Counted from the first letter of the stretch, positions 15,313 through 23,695 are shown. The stretch: DNA of 50,385 nucleotides from Mycobacterium sp. MBM (GCA_021648845.1 JAKJHY010000035.1:1-50385), one strand, 5' to 3'. The notes: generated by a model from the sequence alone, not told the origin. Made by a program: numbers and translations.

Positions 15313-15792
15313 TCACGCCTTCCCCTCGTTGCTGTTGTGCAGATCCTTTGCGGTACCGATAAACACGTCAGTGATCTCGGGAAGCCGGGATACCAGGTCC
15401 CACAGGGGCTTATCAGTCTCGTACCGTCCGGCGGCGTTCTCCTGGTCCCATTGCTGCTTCCAGGTTGCATAACCAGGCAGATCAGCGGGGTCGGAGCTGT
15501 AATCCAGCGGATCAAGCCCATCGGGATGTTTCGGCCGGATCATGTAGAAACGTGCTAATCGTCCGGTGTGGCGGTGGTACGCAACCACGTTGATCTTGAG
15601 CTCACTAGGCATGTCGCTGCGCATCTGTACGCGGCCCAGAAGCTGCCACTCGTCCAGGTTTGGCACCTGCAGGCAGGTGCCCTCGGTCAGCGTGATGGCC
15701 ATCCGTCCATCGGAGTGAACATGCGCGATCACCTGGTCGGGGCTGCTGGGGCCGTAGTCGGGTTGCAGTGGTGGGGTAGGAGTGATGCTCAT
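15313..15792 (-). CDS. Hypothetical protein
   Basis: 159 aa with GAAGGGAA ahead of the ATG. Mixed strand/helix content, acidic, no membrane segment. Conserved-looking blocks are GRMAITLTEGTCLQVPNLDE and FYMIRPKHPDGLDPLDYSSD. No family is recognised. A strong GC hairpin sits in its 5' leader (15827-15852). Confidence 0.6.
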   Translation of the reverse strand: MSITPTPPLQPDYGPSSPDQVIAHVHSDGRMAITLTEGTCLQVPNLDEWQLLGRVQMRSDMPSELKINVVAYHRHTGRLARFYMIRPKHPDGLDPLDYSSDPADLPGYATWKQQWDQENAAGRYETDKPLWDLVSRLPEITDVFIGTAKDLHNSNEGKA

Positions 15793-15826
15793 GCGCGATT
15801 CCCTTCGGCGTGATCAGAGACGACAA

Positions 15827-15852
15827 ACCCCCGGGGGAGGAGCCCCGGGGGT
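15827..15852. terminator. Very stable ACCCCCGGGG / CCCCGGGGGT hairpin
   Basis: A perfect 10-bp stem with the 6-base loop GAGGAG, each arm itself palindromic (CCCCGGGG). It lies 35 bp upstream of the leftward gene start, so on that strand it would fold in the leader RNA. There is no T-run on either side. A terminator for transcripts from the right, an attenuator or a protein-binding hairpin are all possible. Confidence 0.45.
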
Positions 15853-16134
15853 GTCGCACCCTCTTTGCGCAGGGCCAATGCCGTCCTTTTCCCGACACCC
15901 AAACCTGGGGCGGCAGCGACATCCAGCGCGAGCGTGCCCACCGAAAGGAAGCCAAGTGCGAGCTAAACAGTTCGGTGGGCCAGGTGTGCCGCTGACGCTA
16001 CCTCACTGCCGCGGCTAGGTCCAAGGACCATATGTCGTTTGCGTCCGGTATACCCCTGCGTTAGCGCCCGGTACTATGTAATTACCTGACCAAGTGTGGC
16101 AGGTCTTTACTCAAGAAGTAGCAGGTGAAAGCCG

Positions 16135-17001
16135 GTGCCCGAGCAGCCCCAACGTCAGATGCCGTCACGCCGCACTGCGCAAACATTCGCGGGAACTACT
16201 GCCCACCGCGGCGCTCCGGTGCGACGGGCCTTCGTGACCCGCCAGGATGGTGAGAGTCCGACGGGGCTCGAAGCCGTGATGCGAGCTGCTCGCGGCGGTG
16301 CAGGCGGTGGACGTGGCGGCCGCACCCGGCTGGCATTGCTACTGAGCCTGTGGTGGGTCAACTCGATGCCGCCCTACTCGTCGCAGCGACCTTCGAGCTG
16401 GTGGGCCGAGCTGATTGGTATGAATGATCCGGTCAAAGGACCGCGCACCATCGCGGCTAACTTTCAGGAGCTCGCGCGGCGGGGTTTCATCGCAATCGAA
16501 CCCGGTGAGCCGGGTATGGCCAACGTGGTCACTCTGCTCGATGACCATGCTCAGCCGGGTAAACCGTATCTACGTCCTGACGGCAAACACGGATCGTATT
16601 TCCGTGTGCCACAAGAACTCTGGACTACCGGAGCGATCGCCAGGCTCAGCGGACCAGGTCTGGCGATGTACTTGATCGTGCTGTCTTATCACCACCGCCC
16701 GACAGGGAGTGAACACCCGCCGGGAGAGGGTATCCGCACACCGACAGCTCCTCCGGTGTGGTTTTCTCCCAAAGGGTTCAGCGAACGGCATGGACTCTCC
16801 GAAGACACCCGGTTAGCCGGAATCCGGGACCTTCGCGATGCAGGCATCATCGAAGTTGAGACCGAGCACATCGACGTCCAGAATCAATCAGGGTCCGGAC
16901 ATCGCCGATTTCGCCGACAACTGTTGACCCTGCACCCGCTCTACGTTCCGCCGCTGCCCGGTCGGGCCCCGTCCCGCAACCCGGCCACGGCCCCGATGTG
17001 A
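16135..17001 (+). CDS. Winged-helix protein, possible second replication/regulatory protein
   Basis: 288 aa from GTG 16135. A basic N-terminus is followed by LALLLSLWWVNSMPPYSSQRPSSWWAELIG and RTIAANFQELARRGFIAIE, a winged-helix pattern (helix, helix, beta wing). A second such block is FSERHGLSEDTRLAGIRDLR followed by DAGIIEVETEHI. Two winged helices separated by a linker is the build of many plasmid Rep proteins, yet there is no diagnostic motif, so a transcription factor is equally possible. Nothing ties it to an origin sequence nearby. Confidence 0.5.
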   Translation: MPEQPQRQMPSRRTAQTFAGTTAHRGAPVRRAFVTRQDGESPTGLEAVMRAARGGAGGGRGGRTRLALLLSLWWVNSMPPYSSQRPSSWWAELIGMNDPVKGPRTIAANFQELARRGFIAIEPGEPGMANVVTLLDDHAQPGKPYLRPDGKHGSYFRVPQELWTTGAIARLSGPGLAMYLIVLSYHHRPTGSEHPPGEGIRTPTAPPVWFSPKGFSERHGLSEDTRLAGIRDLRDAGIIEVETEHIDVQNQSGSGHRRFRRQLLTLHPLYVPPLPGRAPSRNPATAPM

Positions 17002-17072
17002 CAAATCCAGGCGGCAATTCGCCGTGAGCGCTTCTTCTATCGAAACGAGATCGATCGCTCCATCGTCCTCAA

Positions 17073-17840
17073 CTAGGGTCGCCGCCGCCACACCTCTGGT
17101 ACCCGGCTGTTGGCCGTGTACCAGTCAGTCAGGGCGGGGTCGATAGCTTTGAGTAGTCGTGCCACCGTCCGGTGATATCCCATGGCGTCGATGTCGAGCA
17201 GGGGTTCCATGTGCGCGACCCGATTGCGGATGCTGTGCAACCGCTCGACCCAGAACTTGACCACCGCCGGGTCGGAGTGATGCGGAAAAGCTTGGTGCAG
17301 CGCCTCATTCCACAATCGGGCCTGGGGAGCCGGTTTCAACCCAGGGGGAGTGGTGGAGGGGTCCTTACGGGGCAGCAGCACGTTCCACGTACCAAACGTC
17401 AGGTGCGCAACGACATCATCGTGATCGACTGCATGACCGTGGCGGCGGTGTCCCGGCGCGCGCGCATCCCGGTCCTTCTCCGCGCGGCGCAATGCGTCGC
17501 CATAGGTTGAATAATTGCCGGGAGCTCCGCGCCTACGCGGATTAAGCACCCCCCACAGCGGTGCGGCCGGGGTTTTGACCCATTCATGGTTGTAGGTGAT
17601 CCCACGAGTCGGGTGAGTTGGTTGCGCGGCGTTCCACCTTCTCAGCTGCGTATCGATGGCATTGCGCAGGAATATTTCGGCTATGCCGAGCGCTTCGTAC
17701 ATTGCTCCGGCCAGTTCGATGTTCCAGCGGTAGAGACGGAGCGCAGCGCTCAGGTCCGAGCCGGTGACGAGTAAGTACGGCGTCAATCGGGCGCCGGTGA
17801 TGTGATCGGTGACGGCCGTGAGCTTCGGACCTTGAAGCAC
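17073..17840 (-). CDS. Abi-like HEPN-domain protein (abortive infection type)
   Basis: 255 aa from GTG 17840, chosen because AAGGAG lies 8 bases upstream; the frame runs to 17918. It has ALRLYRWNIELAGAMYEALG followed by IAEIFLRNAID, matching the N-terminal helices of Abi-like (Abi_2/AbiD) proteins, and a late SIRNRVAHMEPLL where R-N-R-V-A-H is the Rx4H HEPN ribonuclease motif. Family members block phage growth by RNA cleavage when triggered. It stands alone with its own promoter region, without an antitoxin or nucleotidyltransferase partner. Fold confident, trigger unknown. Confidence 0.75.
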   Translation of the reverse strand: MLQGPKLTAVTDHITGARLTPYLLVTGSDLSAALRLYRWNIELAGAMYEALGIAEIFLRNAIDTQLRRWNAAQPTHPTRGITYNHEWVKTPAAPLWGVLNPRRRGAPGNYSTYGDALRRAEKDRDARAPGHRRHGHAVDHDDVVAHLTFGTWNVLLPRKDPSTTPPGLKPAPQARLWNEALHQAFPHHSDPAVVKFWVERLHSIRNRVAHMEPLLDIDAMGYHRTVARLLKAIDPALTDWYTANSRVPEVWRRRP

Positions 17841-18141
17841 GGGGCGTCTCCTTGCTAGTCTAAATGTAGAGGCGAGGGCTTGGACCTTGCGAAAACTGAA
17901 GGTACCCTCCGCGGCCATATGGCTTCGGGGGGCCTTTTCTTTTCCGAGGGGTTACACCGGCCCTGAGACAGGATGCGAGACGTCTCGGATTGTTAGATGT
18001 GAGACCAGGCCAGATGACCCGCGCTCGCGGCGTATCCCGATCCAGCGTCTCTCTCAGCCACGCCGGTCCTTCTGCAAACAGCGCCACGTGGCGGCTCTCG
18101 CGGCCCCCCAGATGCGGTCGGCCTGGCCGTATCTGGGCATG

Positions 18142-18185
18142 AAAAAGCCTCGCGCGTCGAAATCGAGATTCGACGACTGCGAGGC
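18142..18185 (-). terminator. Rho-independent terminator, leftward
   Basis: On the minus strand GCCTCGC...GTCGAA pairs with TTCGAC...GCGAGGC around a short loop and is followed by TTTTT. It ends the transcript of the 57-aa membrane peptide gene. Confidence 0.7.
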
Positions 18186-18301
18186 AAGAGCCAGCGTGGT
18201 AGGCGCGTGCGGGGCCGCTGACAGTGGCCGTCCGGTGCGCAGACGGTTACGGCGGCATCAGCAGGGTTCTCCCGGCGGGAACAGTGCTCATCAGAAGAGG
18301 A

Positions 18302-18475
18302 CTATCGCCGCCACTCGCGAAGCGCGACCGTGACAGCGCCGACTATCTCGGCCAGCCCCTTCAGGAAGGCGATGATGCGTTCCATCGGCTCATCGCGCCG
18401 GCAAAACACCGCCCGGTTGACCATCATCAGTACAAGCAGAATCCAGACCAGATTCCACGCGTCCGAGGCGACCAC
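18302..18475 (-). CDS. 57-aa single-pass membrane peptide
   Basis: GTG 18475 follows AAGGAGG at ideal spacing, so this start is preferred over the longer frame from 18595. One hydrophobic helix near the N-terminus (WNLVWILLVLMMVNRAVF), then a charged amphipathic region (RRDEPMERIIAFLKGLAEIV). It is bracketed by a strong terminator upstream (18532-18556), a second hairpin (18508-18531) and a terminator downstream. Size and layout suit a small membrane toxin, a holin-like peptide or an anchored regulator. No sequence family is recognised. Confidence 0.55.
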   Translation of the reverse strand: MVASDAWNLVWILLVLMMVNRAVFCRRDEPMERIIAFLKGLAEIVGAVTVALREWRR

Positions 18476-18507
18476 ATTGACCTCCTTGCGAGGTGTGCCA
18501 ACAGAAA

Positions 18508-18556
18508 GTGCCCGACCGTGGGGCCGGGCACAAAAAAAGCCGGGAAGACCCGGCTT
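18508..18556 (-). terminator. Terminator plus second hairpin upstream of the membrane peptide
   Basis: On the minus strand AAGCCGGG-TCTT-CCCGGCTT is followed directly by TTTTT (18532-18556), a textbook intrinsic terminator. A few bases on, GTGCCCG and CGGGCAC (18508-18531) form a second stem followed by TTTCTGTT. Leftward transcription from upstream would stop here, so the peptide gene needs its own promoter within about 35 bp or is controlled by read-through. Confidence 0.7.
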
Positions 18557-18832
18557 CGACGCGCAAATAGCGCGCCCTCTCATGGTTAAAACCACGAAAA
18601 GATCAGTCCAACAGTATATTTGGATGACTAGACAACTTGCAGAACTGGCTGCGTGCGCAGTTGATCGGTGAACCGCGAGCAGGGGCGGGAGAGAAACTTT
18701 CGCGGTAGCGACTGGATGTGGGCACAGTCGTGCTACTGCATCTGTGCGGCAAGTTTACCTATCGAGGTAGGCAAGGGGGAGTGAATGTCTCACTGCTTGG
18801 CGTGTCGGCGCGCTAACCAGATTTTGGGCGCA

Positions 18833-19303
18833 CTAACGGCACCTGCTCGACTGTACTCGCAGGTAGATGCGCCCGAATGGAAGCAAGCACCCTGGGCGTG
18901 TCGCACCGATCAGGCGGGGGTCGCCGTCTTCGTCCAGGACGATCTGCCGATCGCCGCGTTGGAGAGCATCGAGTGCGAGATCTATCTCGTGCACGGCCAG
19001 ATCGGGGATGCGGCTAGGTCCGAGCACGATGATCTGCTCAGCTTGATCAGCGCCTCCGCCGGCAGCCAGACCGATGTACTCCGCGTTGGGGGCGACGACG
19101 AACTGCAGCGCCAGCAGCAGCTCCTCGTCTGCTTGAAGACGCCGGAGTCGTTCCAGTTCGTCGGCGAGTTCGGCGGCCAGATGGGGGTCGTCGAGCCAGG
19201 CACCGACCAAGCCTTCATCGACGTCCTGGATATCGGGCTGGTTGTCCGGTTGTAAGCACGCGGCATCAACGGGCGGGCCGGGGCGGCGTGCCGGTCGATC
19301 CAT
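18833..19303 (-). CDS. Hypothetical acidic protein
   Basis: 156 aa with a TGGAG site before ATG 19303. Acidic and helical: DEGLVGAWLDDPHLAAELAD and ELERLRRLQADEELLLALQF, then a mixed domain (GPSRIPDLAVHEIDLALDAL). Codon third positions are strongly GC on this strand, which makes it the coding one over the equally long opposite frame. No membrane segment or family seen. A hairpin GACAACCG/CGGTTGTC (19331-19353) lies in its leader. Confidence 0.6.
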   Translation of the reverse strand: MDRPARRPGPPVDAACLQPDNQPDIQDVDEGLVGAWLDDPHLAAELADELERLRRLQADEELLLALQFVVAPNAEYIGLAAGGGADQAEQIIVLGPSRIPDLAVHEIDLALDALQRGDRQIVLDEDGDPRLIGATRPGCLLPFGRIYLRVQSSRCR

Positions 19304-19641
19304 GGCTACATCTCCAGAAGGCGAGAAAGAGACAACCGATCCCTACGGTTGTCGCTTCCTCTTAAGTCCGCGCGTACCGCGAACCCCTGAAACCTGGAGA
19401 AAGTTTTTTCCAGGCAAGCGGTCGCGGGCCGTGCTGCGACCATTGTCCCAGGTCGGACCGACAAGCCTTAGCGCAGAAAGGAGGGGTTACTGCCATCCCG
19501 AATCGTCGTACGCGGCTGCTCTGAGGTGTGGGTCAAGGCCAGTGCCAACTCTGGGACTCAGATCGCGAAAACGAAAGGTGGCTTGTGTGGGCCGATAAGA
19601 TGAGGCCCGCCAAAGACTCAGCGCGCCGAAGGGGAGATCCG
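19304..19641. other. Intergenic region with two hairpins
   Basis: No convincing gene. GACAACCG-ATCCCTA-CGGTTGTC at 19331-19353 has a perfect 8-bp stem and is pyrimidine-flanked on both strands. Near 19396-19418 CCTGGA...TCCAGG encloses a run of T. Divergent promoters for the 18833 gene (minus) and the 19642 gene (plus) should lie here. Confidence 0.45.
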
Positions 19642-19824
19642 GTGGAGGATCCGATGCCGTGGACGGCGGCTGCGCCCGATATGACGTCGATCGCCTGGGG
19701 GTTGGATGCGGCCAGAGCCGCCGAGACTCGCAGTGCCTCCGAGATCAAAGCCGCCCTCATCATCGCTGTGGCGATCGTGGCGGCAGGGCTGCTGATCGCT
19801 GGCGCGATCCTGGTAGCCGCGTAA
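19642..19824 (+). CDS. 60-aa single-pass membrane protein
   Basis: GTG 19642 follows GAAGGGGAGA; ATG 19600 and the frame to 19528 are alternatives. A short acidic/amphipathic N-terminus is followed by one C-terminal membrane helix (AALIIAVAIVAAGLLIAGAILVAA). No family recognised. Upstream of, and possibly co-transcribed with, the phosphoesterase. Confidence 0.5.
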   Translation: MEDPMPWTAAAPDMTSIAWGLDAARAAETRSASEIKAALIIAVAIVAAGLLIAGAILVAA

Positions 19825-19842
19825 TGGTCACGGTGATACGCG

Positions 19843-20442
19843 GTGGCGCGAACACAAGTCTGGTTCACCGCTGACCTGCATATCGGGCACCGCCTCGTAG
19901 CCGGTCTGCGGGGCTTCAACGATGATCCCGCCGGGCATGACGTCGAGTTGGCCCGGCGTTGGGACGCTCAGGTCGCCGACACCGATGTGGTGTGGTTGCT
20001 TGGTGACATCTCCGGCGGAGGCCGGGGCAGCCAGCAGCGCGCCCTGGCGTGGCTTGCCGACCGGCCGGGGACCAAGCACCTGATCGCCGGCAATCACGAC
20101 AGCGTGCACCCGATGCACGAGGACGCCCACAAAGTGCTGCCCGTATATCTGGGGGTGTTCGCCTCGGTGCAGCAGTCGGCTCGGCGCAAACTCGCCGGGC
20201 AACAGGTGTTGTTGTCTCATTTTCCCTACCTCGACAGCGCCGATTCGGGGGAGGGGCGAGCAGCTCGGCGTTTTGATCAGTGGCAGTTGCCCGACTGCGG
20301 GGCCTGGCTGCTGCACGGCCACACCCACAGCACCGGCCGGCGCAGCGGACCGCGCGCCATCCATGTCGGCCTCGATGCCTGGGAGTTGGCGCCGGTGTCC
20401 ATTGACGAGATCGTTCAAATCCTCGACACCCCAGCGGCTTAA
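19843..20442 (+). CDS. Calcineurin-like metallophosphoesterase
   Basis: 199 aa with all metal-binding blocks in order: FTADLHIGH (D11, H13), LLGDIS (D55), IAGNHD (N84, H85), LSHFPY (H126) and LHGHTHS (H160, H162). This is the compact phage/plasmid type of phosphoesterase. Substrate unknown; cyclic nucleotides, RNA 2',3'-phosphates or DNA ends are possible. It starts just after the small membrane gene and ends just before the palindrome at 20455. Confidence 0.88.
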   Translation: MARTQVWFTADLHIGHRLVAGLRGFNDDPAGHDVELARRWDAQVADTDVVWLLGDISGGGRGSQQRALAWLADRPGTKHLIAGNHDSVHPMHEDAHKVLPVYLGVFASVQQSARRKLAGQQVLLSHFPYLDSADSGEGRAARRFDQWQLPDCGAWLLHGHTHSTGRRSGPRAIHVGLDAWELAPVSIDEIVQILDTPAA

Positions 20443-20454
20443 ACGCGTTGCCAC

Positions 20455-20486
20455 TCAGGTATTGTGACGGCAATACCTGATACATT
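20455..20486 (+). promoter_or_regulatory. 10-bp-arm palindrome and leaderless -10 box
   Basis: TCAGGTATTG-TGACGG-CAATACCTGA (20455-20480) is a perfect inverted repeat. TACATT (20481-20486) ends six bases before ATG 20493. An operator butting onto a leaderless promoter would let the HTH product of the first gene autoregulate the operon. Confidence 0.65.
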
Positions 20487-20492
20487 CGCCGT

Positions 20493-20768
20493 ATGTCGGA
20501 AGGTGGTGTCGAGACGCGGCAGGCGCGCTATATCCGCAACAGGGCGGCGCGCACCGCCTCGGACAATTCGGCTCAGCGGCGGCCATGGTCCATCCCGGAT
20601 GCGCGGGTAGCCCTGGATGTGACGCTGACCGTGCCGCAGGCCGCGTTGCAGGTCGGACGCACAGCCAGTGCGGTCGAGTCGCTGCGGCGGCGCTGGCGGC
20701 TGGGACGCCTCCCTGATGCGTTGGCCGCACACCTCCCGCCGCCGGTGCAGGGGGCAGTGAATGAGTGA
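20493..20768 (+). CDS. Small HTH DNA-binding protein
   Basis: 91 aa, basic. The N-terminal arm is Arg-rich (RQARYIRNRAARTASDNSAQ), then PWSIPDARVALDVTLTVPQA and ALQVGRTASAVESLRRRWR form a helix-turn-helix, somewhat like SANT/Myb or HNH-associated repressors. There is no Shine-Dalgarno; the start is set by the leaderless promoter. Its end overlaps the next ATG by 8 bp. Likely operon regulator or telomere/origin-binding accessory protein. Confidence 0.6.
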   Translation: MSEGGVETRQARYIRNRAARTASDNSAQRRPWSIPDARVALDVTLTVPQAALQVGRTASAVESLRRRWRLGRLPDALAAHLPPPVQGAVNE

Positions 20769-22590
20769 GCACTGGGTCTACACCGGCGGGCAGAGCTATC
20801 TGGTCACCGGGGACGCCGGCGGCGAGCTCGACGACATCCTGGCGTGGATGGCCGCCGACCACGGTCGGCCGGCGCCGGTGGTGGCGTTGTCACGCCAGCA
20901 GGTGCTGACCCGCATCGCGCGCACCACCCTGCCGACCGGCTTCCCTGACCCGGACGTGGTGATCGGAGATCCCGACCGGGAAACCGGAGCCACCCGCGGG
21001 TGGCTGGAACAGACCGTGCAGCGCTGGGAGGACACCCACCTCAACACGTCCGAAGTCGACGACGCCTCCGCCGGGGCACCGGCGGGGGACACCGCTGCCG
21101 ATGATGCCGGGGCCGGGTCGCAGACCTCGTGGACACCGAAGACGCGGGTGTGGGAAGAGCCGATCACCGCCGACGGTCGCATCGTGTTGATCACCAGCCG
21201 CGGTGTGGTCGCCCCCTCGGGAACGGTGCTGGCCGGACCGATGCCCGATGGCAGTGCGCTCGGCGCGCTGCTGGAGTGGCGCTGGCCCCGCAAACCCAAA
21301 GAGCTGCCGCAGCTGTGGCTGACTTACGAGGCGCTGGAGGCACTCGGGTTTCCCACTGACAGCGAGGCGCCGATCGACGCCGCCACTACGGTCGCGCAAC
21401 TGTTCCACTGTGATGTGTCGTGGTCCCAATCCGGTTGGTTCACAGTCAAATTCGGTGGAAACGATGACGGCCAGGCCCGCAGCGCGCATGTGGTGCTGAT
21501 CCCGCTGCTCTACACAGATCCACCGGCGCAGCGGCCCGGAGACATGGGGGTGGCCGGCTGGGAGGGGACCGCCACCGAGCTGCCCGAAGACGAAACCGCG
21601 GCGGTGCGGCTGTTGGCTCAGCGGATGGTGTGGTTGTCCGGGATCGCTGAGGGGGTGGCGCCGGCATCGCGGTGGGCCACGGTCGGCGCCCAGGTGCTCG
21701 ACGCGGTGCGCCGCCGCGGGCGCCAAGGTCAGAAGACCGTCGAGGCCTGCCCGCTGCCGGCGCAGGTGGCCGTGGAGTCCGGCGGCCAGCTCGAACCGAT
21801 CGTCGCACCTACCTGGGACCATCGCCCGCACCGCGCGATCGGTGACCAGATCGACGTCGAGGTCGACCAGCGCGCGGCCTATCTGGCCTCGGCGGTCCAG
21901 GTCGAACTGGGCTACGGCCCACCGCGAGAGTTGCAGCGGATATCCACGTCGGTGTTCGACGAGCAGAAGCCGCCGTTCGGGTTGTGGCGTATCGCGATGC
22001 CGGCGGCCGGGGATCTCGACGGGCTGACCAAGCGGCTGCCGCTGCCGCACCCGGCGATGCGCTGGGACGCACCGGTGACGGTGTGGGTCACCACCCGCGC
22101 CGTGCAGCATTTGAGCGCCCCGGTCGAACTTGGCGGTGCCGGGCTGAGTGTGGCCGAACTCGACATCGACGCCGCCTGGGTGTGGCCGCAGCAGGGACGG
22201 ATGCTGCGCACCTGGGCAGATGTGCTGCGAGCCAAGCTGATCGAGGCCCGCGATGCCGACCGCGAGGACTATCAGGACTTTATCAAGGGCATCTACACCA
22301 CGTATCTGGGGCGGATGAGCACCGACAAGTGGGGCCCGCAGCAGCGTTCCCACCAGCAGCCCGCCTGGTATGCCGCCATCCGTGCCGACACCCGCTGGCG
22401 TGCTCTGCGCTACGCCCGGCGCATCGCCGACACCCACGGCCTGTACCCGATCTCCGCCGAGCTGGACGCCTGGGTGTACCGGATCAATCCCGATGTTGAT
22501 CCGCAGATCCTGGCCGAGGATTCCACCGCCAACGGCAAGTACCGGGTCAAGTGGACCAGCGCCGACGCCGGTGAAGGCGCGCCGGCGTGA
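20761..22590 (+). CDS. Large actinobacterial plasmid protein, Tap-like
   Basis: 609 aa. Residues 1-130 are mixed with an Ala/Asp/Thr linker. The middle has LPQLWLTYEALEALGFPTDS. At 365-376 IDVEVDQRAAYLAS resembles the D-x-x-x-x-Y-L-A/P block known from Streptomyces telomere-associated proteins and, more distantly, polymerase motif A. A basic, Trp-rich C-terminal domain follows (ARADTRWRALRYARRIADTH-like). It is followed by a Tpg-like gene with 4-bp overlap, the same order as tap-tpg on linear Streptomyces replicons. Homology is judged by eye only; an unrelated conserved replication accessory protein is the main alternative. Confidence 0.45.
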   Translation: MSEHWVYTGGQSYLVTGDAGGELDDILAWMAADHGRPAPVVALSRQQVLTRIARTTLPTGFPDPDVVIGDPDRETGATRGWLEQTVQRWEDTHLNTSEVDDASAGAPAGDTAADDAGAGSQTSWTPKTRVWEEPITADGRIVLITSRGVVAPSGTVLAGPMPDGSALGALLEWRWPRKPKELPQLWLTYEALEALGFPTDSEAPIDAATTVAQLFHCDVSWSQSGWFTVKFGGNDDGQARSAHVVLIPLLYTDPPAQRPGDMGVAGWEGTATELPEDETAAVRLLAQRMVWLSGIAEGVAPASRWATVGAQVLDAVRRRGRQGQKTVEACPLPAQVAVESGGQLEPIVAPTWDHRPHRAIGDQIDVEVDQRAAYLASAVQVELGYGPPRELQRISTSVFDEQKPPFGLWRIAMPAAGDLDGLTKRLPLPHPAMRWDAPVTVWVTTRAVQHLSAPVELGGAGLSVAELDIDAAWVWPQQGRMLRTWADVLRAKLIEARDADREDYQDFIKGIYTTYLGRMSTDKWGPQQRSHQQPAWYAAIRADTRWRALRYARRIADTHGLYPISAELDAWVYRINPDVDPQILAEDSTANGKYRVKWTSADAGEGAPA

Positions 22591-23342
22591 GAAAGATCCG
22601 CCTGGGCGGCTCAGCGCCGCCCAGCGGCCCGAACCCGGCAGCCCCGGAGGCATCGGCCCCACCGCCGCGCACGGCCGCGCCAGCAACGCGACAGGGGCCG
22701 GTGAGGGGGTTCGCCGCGGCCTTCCGGGATCTGGTGGACCGCAAGCTGCGCGAACTCACCGGACAACGCTGGGCCGGGTTGAGCGAGGCCCAGCGCCGCG
22801 CCGAGGCCGCCCGCCGTGGTGCCCGCGACATGGCGCGGCGCATCGAACGCGAGACCGGCCGGCGCCCTGCAGAGAGCACCATCCGCCGCCACGCCGCCCG
22901 CGGCACCGCACCCAAAGGGGTCGACCAGGCCCGCGCCGACCGCCAAGCCGCCATCGACCGCGCTGGCGGCCTCAAACCGTTCGCAGCGCGCGCCGGCATC
23001 AGCCAGCGGGCCGCAGGCCGGTGGCGCGACGCCGGCGGCACCTTGGCACCGCCGGCCGGGGTCACGGTGATCGTCGTCGAGTTCACCGTGGTCGGCGACC
23101 TCTTCCACGCCGGCAAGCGCGGCCAGATCACCCCCGACTACGACCGCCAGCTCACCGGGCAGCTGCACCTGTCCGGTGAGGACGCCGAGGTGTTCGTGAC
23201 GGCCTACGCCATCGAGGACACCGAGACCCAGCGCGACCTACTCAGCGACCAGATCACCGTGCAGGTGCTTCCGGACTGGGGCGGCCGGCCCGGGCGCACC
23301 ATGACGGTCAAGGTCATCGAGGACATCCGCATCCACGACTAG
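22587..23342 (+). CDS. Double-HTH protein, terminal-protein (Tpg)-like
   Basis: 251 aa. A Pro/Ala N-terminus is followed by two DNA-binding stretches, ARDMARRIERETGRRPAEST-type at ~80-104 and GGLKPFAARAGISQRAAGRW at ~127-146. A beta-rich C-terminal domain (~158-251) follows, containing TVIVVEFTVVGDLF and VTAYAIEDTETQRDLLSDQI. Tpg proteins, which become covalently linked to telomere 5' ends and prime end-patching, have the same helix-turn-helix then C-terminal domain order (family knowledge). The overlap with the upstream gene supports joint function. A plain regulator remains possible. Confidence 0.45.
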   Translation: MRKIRLGGSAPPSGPNPAAPEASAPPPRTAAPATRQGPVRGFAAAFRDLVDRKLRELTGQRWAGLSEAQRRAEAARRGARDMARRIERETGRRPAESTIRRHAARGTAPKGVDQARADRQAAIDRAGGLKPFAARAGISQRAAGRWRDAGGTLAPPAGVTVIVVEFTVVGDLFHAGKRGQITPDYDRQLTGQLHLSGEDAEVFVTAYAIEDTETQRDLLSDQITVQVLPDWGGRPGRTMTVKVIEDIRIHD

Positions 23343-23539
23343 GGCTCCATGGTGGCCAGGTCGTGCAGCGGGCGCGTGACGAGCGCTTCGATCAGGTCGA
23401 CCACCACCGCACCGATAGCGGGCAGAACGTCGGTGTGGCCGGTGAACATCGCGACGACGCACACCGCCAACCAGGACGCGACGATGACGACTACCGTGGT
23501 CAGCAGAAGCTTGAGCGCGGTCAGCAGACGAGAAGACAT
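23339..23539 (-). CDS. 66-aa membrane protein
   Basis: ATG 23539 follows GGGGGAGG. A long hydrophobic segment (LLLTTVVVIVASWLAVCVVAMF) and a second weaker one (VLPAIGAVVVDLIEALV) are visible. Convergent with the Tpg-like gene, the two stops overlapping by 4 bp. No family recognised. Confidence 0.5.
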   Translation of the reverse strand: MSSRLLTALKLLLTTVVVIVASWLAVCVVAMFTGHTDVLPAIGAVVVDLIEALVTRPLHDLATMEP

Positions 23540-23695
23540 GCCTCCCCCTCACAGGGGTTGAAAGCGACGAGACGACCGTGGCCGTCCCCACCGCGACCCC
23601 ATTGGCCCCGGTAACACTTCCCGTGAGTCGGAGCGTGTTCTACAGGTATGAAGTGCATCGCAGCTGTTCAGAGGCGTGATCAAAACCCCGTTGCA

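Noticed and set aside
18053..18138. 28-codon minus-strand frame starting MPRYGQADRIW
   Set aside because: Too short, and lies directly downstream of a terminator with no ribosome site.
18785..19255. 156-codon plus-strand frame with a good GGGGGAG site and CxxC start
   Set aside because: The opposite frame (18833-19303) has better codon bias and composition; the ribosome site may be chance, though a short plus-strand peptide cannot be ruled out.
20890..22686. 598-codon minus-strand frame
   Set aside because: Antisense to the 609-aa gene, whose codon third positions are strongly GC; the reverse frame is His/Arg/Gln-rich and unlike a folded protein.
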